64,000 nt of DNA. Source: Ligula intestinalis. Taxonomy: Eukaryota > Platyhelminthes > Cestoda > Diphyllobothriidea > Diphyllobothriidae. Position 1 is the stretch's first letter; each line of letters opens with the position of its first letter. The notes beneath the pieces were generated by a model. It did no database searches. It was not told where the DNA came from and saw only the letters and a list, made by a program, of their open reading frames with translations. The stretch lies in assembly GCA_036362985.1 (NCBI GenBank), contig JAYGXS010000001.1, positions 19,094,251-19,158,250 of the forward strand, given 5' to 3'. Below are positions 11,075 through 23,496 of the stretch, piece by piece. The position numbers and the translations under genes were made by a program.

Positions 11075-14020
11075 CAAACCGAAGTCAGGACTTGCAGATT
11101 GCTTGACCGCAATAAGCATGCATTAACTACCTAATTTAGATGTCCCCGCTCGGTGAAGCAACGACTAGAAGAGATTTAGGGTGTCCATGTGGTTTGCGAG
11201 GCTGGAGAGAAAACCAAGGTAAGTGGAATACAACGAAAGCAAGGACTGATTTGCCTCTATGAAAGTAGCCTACAATTTCAATATAAAATAACGGTGACGC
11301 TGCTCGGCTTCGACGTTACAACCCTTCTCAAGTGTAAGCTATAAATTCGGAAGAGCAGGGCCAAACACTGCAGAACCATCCTCAATAGGTCATCTACAAT
11401 TTCTGACACCACCATCGAACGGCTCCCCTAGCTCGAAGTGAATAGTAATCTGGAGCTCCCACCCTCCCTCTCAGGCACAATCAGAGATCTTAAGCTGCTC
11501 TCCAGCGCGAAAGCATCGGGATTCGACGCAATCCCGAGCTGAGAGGCAGGTTGGCGGTGAGGACATTGTGATGAGCTCTTTTTTCATGTAGGAGTATATG
11601 GCAGATGATAGGTGTGTGATGGGTGCATATAAAAGAGCAATAAAACGTGATGTATTCATAAAAGGCTAAGGGGGATCAGTCAGACCTGCAGGTGGGCTTG
11701 ATACAGGCGGAATACTTGGCAAGTGTAGGGTTTGTGAACGAGTCCTGCCTATAAATTAAATTTATTAAGCGTGAAAAAAATTCGATTACATAGGAAGAGA
11801 CTGTAAAGGGGAACCGGGACGAGGAATGAGGTTACTCCCGTTCGGTGATGTGAGATGCATAATATATTAAAACAGTTTATATTAGTCTGGTTTGCCTTTT
11901 TGTATCACCTACGGTGATGCCCATCGATGAGTCCAACTAACGTGTTCTGTCATTTATTCACTTATCTCGTTTAATTATCCAAGGCTGTCTTTATACTGAA
12001 CCGCTAATTTCATACACATCCGGTGATCGCTTGTAGTTGACGGGGAGGTCATGTGATATCTGACCATTACGCTCGCCTTGGTTCAGAAAAAACATGTTTC
12101 CATCTTTTTTGCCTCCTTGATAATGCAGCAAGCTTGATAGATAGTTGTTCGTGACTGTTCTGTGGCCTTAACCTGCTGATGAAAGTATCAACACAGGTAC
12201 TAACAGCATTACTATCCAAGAAAATTAAAAAAGGGACAAGCGTCTAAACTGAGGTTATACACCAGAAGGCACACGGAAAATGTTGGGGGATTGCTGATGA
12301 ACCAAACCTGTTAGGAGCCGCCCTAACCGACTCGCTCGCACGTCACACTGCCGATCCACCCACATGCAATGCACGTGCTGACGCGCCAGCCGCCACCAGG
12401 CTTAGGACTTTATATCGCCAGTTGGATGACTCAGAAATCCAGTCGAACTGCTACCCACTCGAGGACTTGATTGGTCAAAATGCAGGCCGATCGTGTACAT
12501 GCTCGTACATGCCTTGATTGTCTTTGTAAAGTATTTTGTTAGCATATGGCAATGCGTTTCCATCCTTCCATCCTTGTTGTTGAGGTCTCCTATGGAGATT
12601 TAATCGAAGCGTTAGTGAACGGTGAAAATTCTGGTTTGTGGCAGCTGCGTCCCGCGACGGCAAAAGCCGAGCTTTTACTCAGTACCTGTGCTATCAGTAT
12701 GGTAAATAATTCAGGCTCATTCGTGTCCACAAGGGAACCTCTACCTCACCCTTACTTGTCTCGTATCCTCTCTAGTCGATGCTTTCTCTATCGCAATGGC
12801 CTGAGCTAATAAGTAAAATCCTTGTAGATACCATCTTCAGCCCCGATTCTATGTGAAATAAGAAGAAGTATGACACCAGGTAAGAAGAACAGTGTATTCT
12901 GAAGAGAAGAATTTCAGAATAGGAAGGAGGAAATGGACTGTCGGACGAGTGCTCGACCAACTGCGAGATGACCGCGTACAAAATGTGTGAGCGTGGCAGC
13001 CGTCACAGTGAGGCCCTGTGTGAGTCAGTATGATTGGCCAGACCGGACTGTGTCGCCAAACATCCGGGCGCAATTGCTACCAGTCGTGAGAGGATAAAAA
13101 TTGAACGTTTTACATGGAATGGGATCAGTAGAAGTACACTCGGTGGGACACACGTTGGGTATCTTCGTTCGCGATGGTCAGACTGACTCAGGATTTGTGT
13201 GAGTTACCTATCGCATCAATAAATGTCCAAAATGCAGCCATTGAGTTTCAGATGTCAAGGAATTGCTGCATTCCAGTTTGAAAAATGCCCTATGACCCTT
13301 ATGATTAGCACCGTCTCTTGACCATTTGCACCATCTACAGACGTGTATTTGTGTTTCGGGTCGTAGATGGTGGTTAGAATTACAAGTGGCTTAATGAAGA
13401 CTTAAAAAGACCGAAACAGTCAACGAGCGAACATTCACCGATGTCTCCTCCGCAATCCTATCTGAGCGATTTCGGTTTGCTGGGTGTTTGCCTGTTTGCA
13501 TCCAGGGATATTTTTCGCCTGAAAGATAGTCGATCGGCGTGAGCTCGTCCTCAATAAATAAATAAGTACCCGACCTGCAGCTACAGAGAAGCACGGGAAG
13601 CAAGGTACGCATAAAGTTTTGTTTGATGCAGGGAACCAGAAGCAACACTGTTTCAATTTATCCTCATACCTGTCGATATATAAGCTCAGCCAATATAGTT
13701 TAATCTAATTTGGTTTGATAGGAGGTCTCACTTTAATGGTCTCTGAAGTAAACTGGGCGGGGGGGGGGTTTTCGGCGTACGCCTATTCCTATGCGAACCA
13801 ACCTTTCTTAATTGCCTAGGAAACCCCGAAAGCAGTCGGTAGCGTAGTAGCCATGCTGCCTTTGAAAGTAACGATAACATATGGGATAAGGAGCCACCGA
13901 GCGATAATACAGATGGACTTGCGCAAAATTCCAGAAGGGGCACCGTGTCCATGACCTAACCCAAATCTTATCCCTAAACTAAAATAATTAAGGATAAGGT
14001 ATAAGTATCATCATTATTGA
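11075..14020. other. Long stretch with no supported gene
   Basis: I see no gene-like frame. One possible 30-codon RT relic lies near 11450-11545 (plus strand, reading KASGFDAIPS, like the KSSGPDGIP finger motif of LINEs), too short to be sure. Around 13950-14000 there is weak CCTAAC-like repetition. Confidence 0.4.
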
Positions 14021-14337
14021 GAAGAAGAAGAAGAAGACTCGATCGCTGGGACAATACGTTTATGCACCTGACGTCACGGATTCATCATCAGAGGCATTAG
14101 TAGGAAAACAGACGCAGAAACGGGTAATGCATACCCAGAAGTTTGCAGAATTTATAAGATATAGTCAGACTGTTAGAAAGTTAGACTGTATTTTATTAAT
14201 ACTGCAAACTTCTGGGTATGCATTACCCGTTTCTGCGTCTGTTTTCTTACTCATGTCTCTGATGATGAATCCACGACGGATGTCGAAACGTCAGGCGAAT
14301 AAACGTATTGTCCCAGCGATCGAGTCTTCTTCTTCTC
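14021..14337. repeat. Inverted pair of Penelope-type terminal repeats with hammerhead-like core
   Basis: The left arm 14021-14148 and the right arm 14202-14337 are inverted copies of each other, nearly identical across the segment GGGTATGCATTACCCG. The right arm contains CTGATGA at 14259-14265, an ATCC/GGAT stem with loop ACGAC, then GAAAC at 14285. The left arm has lost part of that core. This is a Penelope terminal repeat in head-to-head orientation with no coding sequence between. Confidence 0.65.
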
Positions 14338-14544
14338 AATTGCTTCCTGGGACTCGCATATTCGCTTGTATTGGTAATCACAAATATGTTCAGTCTGAAT
14401 TTAAACTATTTAAGTTTCTCGTAGTCAAAAGTCCCGTGCATCGAAAGGACGTGCAACTCTTTTAAACAGACACAGACAACCGATAATTAAGCCAGCAGAT
14501 GATCACGAACTGGCCTATATGAACTAAGATAGGTTAAATTAATC

Positions 14545-14660
14545 GCTCTCGGTAGAGTCACGATACCCATATACCTAGAATGTGGTCTGTAATCGGGCTC
14601 TGCCTTGCCGTCGTGGGTTCGAATTCCATCGAGTCCACTGAGGTTTCAACGATTGGCTTG
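14545..14660 (+). repeat. tRNA-like SINE fragment
   Basis: A good RNA polymerase III B box (GGTTCGAATTCC, near 14622) sits about 70 bases after a weak A-box-like segment ending in GGTAGAG. The sequence does not fold as a complete tRNA, so a tRNA-derived SINE remnant is more likely than a tRNA gene. Confidence 0.4.
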
Positions 14661-14879
14661 GATGCATCGAATACTCTGAATATGAACGTTTTATAATTAC
14701 ACTAAGTGATCCTTCAAGACGGTCACGCAAGACTTCACAAGTACCGTCGGAGGATCGTTTTACAATTTTTTTGCATTTTTTCCTATATAAATCACAAACC
14801 TACATCCACTTTGCACCTGCACGAAAAAAATTCGTGTGGTAGTCGATGTTACTGAAATCGAGGAATATTATTTCCACTC

Positions 14880-15300
14880 GATGTTAAAGACTTTTATCGC
14901 AGTCTATATGCGCCGTACTCGAGCGCATGTCTGTGTCTCCAGCCCCAGCTGCTAGGCAGGCTTATGATTGGCTTAAAGAAGGTAGAATAAGCCCGAAACG
15001 GACTGCATCAGTATACCCGCATTTTCTGTCGTCCCTCCCCTACAACTGGGTCGACTCCGATGTGGTAGTAAGTTACCTAACAATGCCCTTTGCCACCCCT
15101 AGAAAACTGGCTTTCTTGCTTCGGAAAGCCAATAGATCGGTGTGCACCCATTCCTGTTTGAAAAACTACCTAGGCGACAGGCAATGACAGACGGCGAGAC
15201 ACTGGTGAACCTCGGTTCAGGGAAGTGCTTATGACTCATCTGCTAGAACCATTGTATTGAATATATGCGCCATATTCGAGCGCATGTTTGTGTTTGCGTC
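14880..15300. repeat. Pair of direct repeats, no gene
   Basis: Two copies of a roughly 30-base segment (about 14907 and 15262), each starting ATATGCGCC and containing GAGCGCATG, lie about 355 bases apart. The 86-codon open stretch between them (14927-15187) has no recognisable domain. Confidence 0.45.
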
Positions 15301-15879
15301 AAATTAGTGTGTGTCTAGTGGTCGTGTCTCTCCGACGCCCTTTGAGCTCTTGACGCCACAGACAAGGTCACTCAGAACATAGGACCTCGCACAAAAACTG
15401 TTTTCCCGCGTGCCTCGAGGCATGCGTAAGCGGATGGGCAACCGCCACTGCTGCCAAATGCAACTGACGTGCATCCAAACGCACGCATTATGCCTCCCCT
15501 ATTCTGGCCTCAACCCACAGTGGCTTGAACTCAATCCGTCCAATGAGATTCCCACTTTAGTAGACTGACCTTATTTAGTAGGTTGGCCTCAATCCGTGGG
15601 ACAAAGACAACAATGCGGTGTCGGCCTTCAGGCATCACTCCGGACCCGACCCGACTAGGGAACGGATGCACTAGTCCGCGAGTCAAGAACTCTTTCCATC
15701 TGTTCTTTTATTCTTCTGCATAATACACTATTCACTAATACACTAACAAGACTTCCCCATTACCTAAAGGAACCATGGGCCGGGAAGATCGCAGCTGTAA
15801 GGGTTAACCGTCTCAGCCTTAACTCTTGTCGATATGCGCTCGTTCCTCAATAAGCGATCTGCGGTGACAGCTAATAACA
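15301..15879. other. Stretch with no supported gene
   Basis: Moderately GC-rich sequence without an open frame of note or recognisable motif. Confidence 0.4.
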
Positions 15880-16090
15880 GATAGATAGGGCAATAACGGA
15901 CTTCAATTCAATGAAGTGCTTATGCTCCATTTGATCGAATAAATACCTGATCTGCAACGCTAGAAAATGCCTGACACTTCGGGATCCGTCGCGGATTCTT
16001 CATCAGAGACATAAGCAGAGATCAGTAGCAGATACAGTAGCAGACCCGTATCTGCTACTGTTTCGGTATTTTCTCATCTCTGTCGATGCA
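15880..16090 (-). repeat. Penelope-type terminal repeat relic and adjacent hairpin
   Basis: On the minus strand CTGATGA (reverse complement of 16000-16006) is followed by an ATCC/GGAT stem with loop GCGAC and then GAAG, a one-base variant of the hammerhead-like core at 14259-14289. Next to it, CAGTAGCAGATAC (16023-16035) pairs perfectly with 16048-16060. Confidence 0.5.
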
Positions 16091-16354
16091 TAATCACGTC
16101 CATCATAGTGTGACCGAGTTCTCATGGCTTCTGGCACTATCCTGGGGCCTCTTTGCCTCGGTGTACTCCTATTTCTGTACAAATTATTTTACTTTTATTT
16201 CCTCGCTCTGTTTACAAGTCAGAAGTCCATGAAGGCTGTTATTAGTGCAGCAAAATGGCGCCTCGAAAAATAACAATAAGATATGCGAATGGGAAACCCC
16301 AACGGTAACGCCGGTGGAATGGCCGCAAATTCCAAAATGGGTAAGACTTTTCGT
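16091..16354. other. No recognisable feature
   Basis: Neither coding sequence nor repeats seen. Confidence 0.35.
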
Positions 16355-16440
16355 ATCCTAACCCTAACCCAAACCTTACCGTAATCCTTAACCCAAACTT
16401 ACTCTGAAACGTAACCGTCACACTTGCCTTGACCCTTACC
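16355..16440. repeat. Degenerate telomere-like CCTAAC repeats
   Basis: Imperfect CCTAACCC-type units, with a second, G-strand-oriented patch at 16780-16915. A similar patch lies at 43350-43450 upstream of the second cathepsin B copy. Confidence 0.6.
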
Positions 16441-16779
16441 CGAACTTGAGCCCACTGCCATTTAAAAACGGTCGCTTTCCGTTTTAATTGTTTAATCAAA
16501 CTTAGATGAAAGTTCGTAAAACCGTACTGCATCCAAAGGGCACGGTATAAGCTTTTATCCAGGCCGAGTTGTGTACCACCGGAAAGACGGACTTAATAAA
16601 CCGTCTTTCGGCGTTTAAGTGGCAAGAGCACCCAATTTTGTTATCTGTGTAGATTGATTACTGTATCTGATAGCCAAGTTAAACTCGCGCTAGTGCCGTC
16701 CGTGGTTAATCAACTTTGCATGTCGTTTGGGTTCCGAAGTTGGGAACTCCACCATATTTCGGAGGTTTGTTCTTCCCAG

Positions 16780-16915
16780 GGCGATAAGGGTTGATGTTCA
16801 ATTATGTTTTGGGTTTGAATGAGGCTTTAGGTAGTGTTTCGGTTGTTTCAGGGTTACAGTTATGGTTAGCCTCAGGGGTTAAGATTTGGATTAGTTTTAG
16901 GGTTAGGTATATGAC
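16780..16915. repeat. Degenerate TTAGGG-like minisatellite upstream of cathepsin B copy 1
   Basis: Loose GGTTAG/GGGTTA units end in TTAGGGTTAGG near 16900. The paralogous patch at 43350-43450 lies in the matching place upstream of copy 2; each is followed within about 120 bases by a shared GATTCC-type segment. Confidence 0.6.
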
Positions 16916-17732
16916 TCGATAATATATATACCCTTATTTGAATACCGCATATGTTCAACTGCATTCTCGCGGGGATTCCGATTCCTGCCTCCTACTTAAA
17001 CGTGTTCCAAAACCATGAACCATTAGAATTGAATGTGCGAGTTCCAGGAAGCAGTTCAGAATAAAAAGAAGTGACCACTGGAAAAAGAATTTTATTGTCC
17101 CGATGGTTTGGATTCCTCGGGAATTCTTAATCATGGGTAATCGTAGAAAAGCCTGAGACATGCGCAGATAAGGGCCATGAGCCAAGACTATCCGGGGATT
17201 GTGGTTGAAGTTACCAACTTATACTTGTGTCAGTAGACAAACTTTATGCAGTCTATACTGCGAAACATTGTAATCATCTGAGACAGGCTGCCGGACCATG
17301 ATTCCTAAAAAAAGTCGTATATTCGCACTGAACCACTTAGCGAGTAGCCTGAAGTCCAAAGAAACTCCGTAGACCGGATGGACTTCGACACACGAGTCAA
17401 TTCTAACGATTTGAGAAAACCAACTTTCGAAACTTGATAAGCGGCCACAGAAAGCGGAAGAATTGCACTGAAGTGTAACCTGTAAGTGCAAAAGTTACGC
17501 GTATTGGTCCTACATTTCCGATTGTATCCCCCCTTGCCGACTTGTTATCACTAAGCAAACATAAAAGTAGTTTACTTCTATAGATTTCTGATCGAAAGTG
17601 TTCTAACAGAAAACAAATCATTCATATTGGCTTTTACTTTAAAACAATCATTCATTTTTTAACAGCAACGGGGCTAGCAGAGTGCCGTGATCATCATCAC
17701 GAGCGATTACCCTTCGTACCGCACAGGTTTAA
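16916..17732 (+). other. 5' flank of cathepsin B copy 1 (duplicated)
   Basis: There is no gene here. Segments align with the flank of copy 2: near 16973 with 43515, and 17330-17385 with 44420-44475 (both containing CACTGAACCACTTAGC). This marks the left side of the duplicated unit. Confidence 0.6.
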
Positions 17733-17750
17733 TGATAAAGGCGACTGAAC
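17733..17750 (+). promoter_or_regulatory. TATA-like core promoter element of cathepsin B copy 1
   Basis: TGATAAAGGCGACTGA lies 234 bases before the start codon. Copy 2 has TTATAAAGGCGACTGA 229 bases before its start codon. Conservation of this block and its spacing in a diverged flank suggests a core promoter. Only copy 2 has a good TATAAA. Confidence 0.45.
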
Positions 17751-17966
17751 CACTACAAGCGAGTAGCTTCGGACAGTTTTTACGTGCCTGACACGTACAT
17801 GCACATGTTTACATCGGGTGAGACCAAATCACTTTCCAACTTACTGGCCTGTAAGGTAAACACGGTTCTGTGAGGGGCACCAATCATAAACAGGCATCAG
17901 CTGGTGACTACGACCAAGAGTTTTTACACAGAGGTCGTTCTTCCATGGCCAGTCTGTGGAATCGAC

Positions 17967-18140
17967 ATGTGGAGCTCATGTCTAGGGGGTCTGGTGGTCC
18001 TGATTCTATCTTCTGCCTTCGCGGCTGGTGACACCGCATGTTGCGGATCGCAAAAGCGTGAATGGACTGACGCAAAAGACGATCGCGTTTTTCCGCAGCA
18101 CAAAGCACTGAGTCAGGAACTGGTAGACTATGTCAATCAG
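17967..18140 (+). CDS. CTSB: Cathepsin B copy 1, exon 1 (signal peptide and start of propeptide)
   Basis: 58 codons from ATG to a phase-0 donor GTGAGT at 18141. It encodes [20 protein letters not shown] as a signal peptide, a Cys-Cys-containing linker and the propeptide start [13 protein letters not shown]. Exon 1 of copy 2 has the same length and donor. Confidence 0.93.
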
Positions 18141-21100
18141 GTGAGTCTTCAAGACCAATAAACTTAAGACATACATACTTGTTTGTTATACCTCTTCCAC
18201 AACTTGGTCATCCTACAGTACGCACCAGAATTCGTGCAACATGCTGACATATGCGAAAGATTGATACTCTTTCGCTAATCGGCATTGACTCAGGTTGTAA
18301 TACTGATTATTGTGTAGTCTATTCTGAAGTTATTTCATTCATGATAGGATGCGGGCTTTTAAAAGAGCTTCGTTCTGACCACTAACAAAACGTATGTACT
18401 GTAAAAGTAACTACATAAATAGTATGCGTTCTTATCATTGATTTTGATAGCATTTACAAATTCGAATATATTTTCTGGAAATAATGCACGAAAAAAATAT
18501 TTCTTGTACTCGTTTGGACTTAGGTCTGTTTCACGTAAAACAGCCAGCGGGCCTCTTTGAAAGGAGTCTAAACCCTCTGGAACCAACGTGAGCGTTACAG
18601 ACGCGTACTTCACCGACCACACTTTTTAGCTTCTGTGTAGGGGATGTTTAGTTCCACAATTCTTTAATGAAAACTGCCTATAGCTTATACATATTGCATA
18701 TAAAAATTGCAAGAGCTTACCAAATTAATATAATCATCTTAGATCACATTGCATGCAGCAAACTTACGCCTTTACGTAAACAACAATCTTGTGGATATAC
18801 CCAAAAGCTAGCAATTGTGGTCGGTAGAATGCAGTTCCACAACGCGTAAATGAACACTCTATAAACTGTTTCAAGACACGTTTGTCGCTAGATAAAGGTG
18901 GAGCGTACAATTGTCGATGTCAATAAAATGTGTGTGATTTGGATGCGGAGATTATCCGCGACGTACTCTAAAACCATATGCTCTGTTTTAAAAGCCGTTT
19001 CAGCACTATTCAGCGACCGAGGATTGTGGCCAACAAACAATGAAAGAACACTTACTGTCCATTTATGGTTTAGTAACCAGAATAGAACCCAAAAGTAAAA
19101 CTGAACGTTCATGTTCAACCCCAAAGTCGGCCCATATAGGAAAAAATATCTTCTACGAGTTGTTGGTAAGCGATTGATCTGAGCGGAAATTGCAAGTCCA
19201 GTTACTGTATGCCGAAGACAGAAAACATAATTAGATTCATGGTACGAATAATTTCACGTAGTTCGAGATATTTTACGTTTGTAAAAGGTTAAATATTAGA
19301 TAAGAAATGGCGAAAACTTACAGAATTGAAATTATTATCTTAAATTGCATTCTACTTGAAAACCTTATTTCTTTTACTTAATAATGATCTGCATGATGTC
19401 CATAACATGTAGAGTAGTTCAACATAAGACAGTCGGTAGTCTGTAGCTCCAGCAGTCAAAGTAAAGACGGGAATGGATGTCTCTGCCCTATCCTCTCACA
19501 TCCGGGCGACATCATGCTCAGCTGATCATCAATATTTTTAAGCCAAACGCGGTAAAAGTTAAGTTGTTCGCCCACCTTAGATCCTCCTAGCCCTAGTTTA
19601 TTTTAGTTTTTAGTTAAACATCTAGTTTGTTAGTTTATTTTAATTTTTAGTTTTGTTTAGTTTAATTTAGTATGTATAAGTTATTCAAGTACATTTATCT
19701 AATGTTGGCTGTATCAAACTAAACTAAAATTAAAGAAAATAAGACCATAAATAAACTAATAAACTAAATAATAAACTAAAATCAACCTAAATTAAAACTT
19801 ACTAAACTAAAAGTAACCACAGAACTAGAGAGTGAAGGTATCTAAGGTGGGTGAACGTTTTACCCCAAACGCTCTATCACTTGAACTGCGGGCCGTCGTT
19901 ACGTTTTGTCCATAATACTAGCCGTTGTGTGGCTACCGGCAGGCCCAAGGCACAACGGGACGAGTATGCCCCATCCCGCCCCTATATAAAATGTCTGTTC
20001 TTTTTAAGCATTAATAAGTTTTTGGTTATAATTATTTTGATAAGGAAGGAGACTAGTCGAGCACCAGATCAATTTATTTATTGTCCTGAGCTTTCGGCTT
20101 CACAGGAGAAGCCATCGTCAGAGAAAATGAGAAAATAGCAAGCGTTGTGTACGCTTGAATGGGGTTGGTAGGGGGGGGCGGTGGGTTAGTGTTATAACGA
20201 CGGGTTCAGCGTCGTTAGTGTTATAATGATGACATCTGACGTGTGTCACCGTTGAATTAGGCCCTGTTGAAATCCCCAAGGAAGAACACAAAAGGAAGGG
20301 CATAATTCTGCAATCCGCCCGGAGGAGGGTTTATTGTGTACAAAACTCGGAGGAGCTGTCTCGCGTGGCTGTTGCCTCGCTGGGTTAATCTCCAGCGTCT
20401 TCGCTGTCAGGTGTGACTGCCACTCTTTGTGTCGCGCCTCGGGGCGTGCCCGGCATTGGGAACGGACTGGCGTCGCCACGCGTCCGCTGTTGCAACTCTC
20501 TTTGTCAGGGGTGGTGACTGTGGCTTATAGGAGATTTTCTGCGTGTTCTCTTGTGGCCTGGTTAGCCGCATTGGGATAACGGTACGCGACCAGTTCACCC
20601 TCCAGTTGAAGCCTCCAAAAGTTGCTAGCATTTGGTTCGGCTAACATCCTAACACTTTGCGCCTGTGATTGTACTATGTCCACGCCGCGTACATTCCCAC
20701 GCTATCTTATCGTGTACCTCCTGCGTGCGTCCCTAGAGTTACGGTGTGTAATCTTGACGGGAAAACCTGCACGCTTGTAGAGAACTGGGCTCTGGTTTCT
20801 GGTCGCGGGCACGGATGGCAAAATACCAGGGTGGGTAGTGAACAGCAATCAGTGTCGTGCCTTGTCCTCACGGTAGAGGATCCTGGTAACCCTGCCTCCT
20901 CTTCCGGCCAGTTCGTTGTGGGGTCCTCTTCGCTTGCCATTCTTACATTCGGTTCGGCCTTGTTCTGTTCTTTGCCAACATAATGGCACAAGACTCTGTA
21001 GGCTGCAGGCAGGTCCAGATACCTGTTAACAAAGTTGGTATCTGAGAACCACGCCTCATGCGTCAGCCTCTCGGCTTTTGAGGTTCCTCGGCCTAAGATG

Positions 21101-23427
21101 GTCGCTCCTTGAAGATCCAAGTCATGGCCAGTCTCTGCGATGTGTGCTGCAAGTTGCGAGTTTGGGTCCAGTCTCTGAGTCGCTAGTCTGTGCTCGTGTA
21201 GGCGGGCCTGCAATTTGCGGCCTGTTTTTTTATTATGATTATGTATCGACGTTTCACCTAGCTTTAGGTAGCCTTACTAGATAAATGGACTTTTCATTGT
21301 AAAAAACTCGGAACGATGTTTAATCGGTGTAAGCCGTAGTGACTTAGAAAATAAAAACAAAGTTATGGTTCCATAGCCGCGTGTACGCATAAGGGACCTA
21401 ACAGACTCCGAGTGTATGTGTAACTATCATCCATAAACTCGTCGTACCTACGTTTTTAAAACGCAATAGCAGAAGCAATAGCAGTTCAAAGACAGCGTTA
21501 TTTTCAGAGCTTGGCCCAGTTTGTAACAAAAATAATGAGCTAGCAAACACTCCCATAGGTAAAGAATACATCTGAGTTCATGGAAAGACAGCTGAGAAAA
21601 CACCAAATGCTAAATGCGCACAAGCCTAAAAATACCCTGTGCAGCAAGCTTGTACACCCCAAGGACAGGGTTGGCTAGCTCAAGGGAAAAGAAATCATTT
21701 ACAAAATATTGTGTACCAGTTGTGATGCAGTTTATTGGGGCCAAGCCAGGAAAGCTCATCCGTAAACTTACATGACCATCAGTTAGCGTTGAAGAGACGA
21801 GACCACCTATTCCAGGTTATTACGCACACAGTCTAAATATTTGGCACCTGCCCAACTAGGAAGGGCCGCGAAGCCCTGGAGACAATGCACTCAAGAGAGA
21901 CATGCATTAACAGGCATATCAAATTAGATACAAATTTCTCAATGTCAGATGGAAGTACAAACGGCCACGATGGATCGGATAATTAAACACAGCCGATGCT
22001 TATTGGCTCACACTCTGGCCAACCATAGAATCTTGCGTTAGGCATCGTTTTAAGTTAACTGCCTTCGTACACATTCCATTTTTTTGACGACGAGCTGGGG
22101 GACCGGCCTCGAAAATTTACACAATAAATAGTATTCTGTCCCCAAAGAAGTTCGCTTATTACTAATTATATCTCTTGAAATGCGGATATTTCAACAAAAC
22201 TATATCTAAATAAGCCAACTGTAGGTAATCAGCTCATTGACCAGGCATGTTTATGTGCAGTTTTCAGTTCTATGATGGTTTTCAGTTAAAAGGGTGACAA
22301 TGAAACAGTGTTTACTAAGTCAGGCCACGCATGCTGTGGACGTAATTGCACCTACACATTCGGGGTTACCCCCTCCCCCTCCACGGCACAAGCTTTATTC
22401 GCTAGTGTGACGGCGGTATTGTTTGTGAAGTGTTTACGTGTCATGCACCAAATACTGGTCATATAATTTTAGTACCCGCTGACGAAACATTATTCCGCAA
22501 GGCTTCACTCGGACCTCTTGATGAGATACATGCTGTCAGACTGACGCCTCAATCTTTGCCAAATACACCGTCGCTCTGCCAAGAGGCACTGTAATCGGAA
22601 AGGGCCGTGCTCTGGGCTTCCGCATAACAATCGCAAGGTGCTTGCGTCTTAACTTGAAATTGTTAGAGTGGCCAAGCACGTCACCTAGATGTCAAACAGT
22701 ACGAGGTCACGGGAGGCCAGTCCGACGCATACACAACGATCTAGGTCAGGCGACCGTCGAATAGCCGACTAGGCTAGGACAAAGAAGTCAGGCGGCCACT
22801 GGTGCCGGACTGCTGCCGCAACCGGCCGGGAGCCGATAGAGCTCACGCGAGGACAGACGCATGCACGTACATAGCGAGCATGCGCACTGGGAGAGCCAAT
22901 GAGGAGCAATGAAGGCTGCCCCTTAAATAGCGAGGCGCTAGCAGAACGATGACTATGTTGTGGACACGCTGCCGACTACAGGACACTGTTGCTTAGACGA
23001 GACCGACCACAGAAAACTACTGCTGGACACGCGGACCAGAGTTCATGTACTAGTACCAGTGATAGTAAAGTACTAGTTGTTATCCCATTCTGTCTTCTCT
23101 TCCTAACACGCACTGGGGGAACATAACCGGTGATGACACAGGAACACATGCGGTTACAACAGAAATGAATATTGAAAATAAATTTGTAGAACAGCTGTTA
23201 CCCTGAAGGTACTGGCCATTTTCAAACGAAAGCGAATTTCTGTATCGTCCAAGCAGTGATTGTGCTAAGACCTCTACAGTCATGAGCCAAAATCGTAGAT
23301 TGTGGGTAAATGGCAGAAGGCACCAGAACTACGGATTTATTGTGCACAAGACCCTAAGTTGCTCTCCCAGGCAGCATTTGTCACTGCGGAAGCCAGGGCT
23401 ATTGGAGGCTGCATCAAGTCGTGCCTC

Positions 23428-23496
<69 letters not shown>

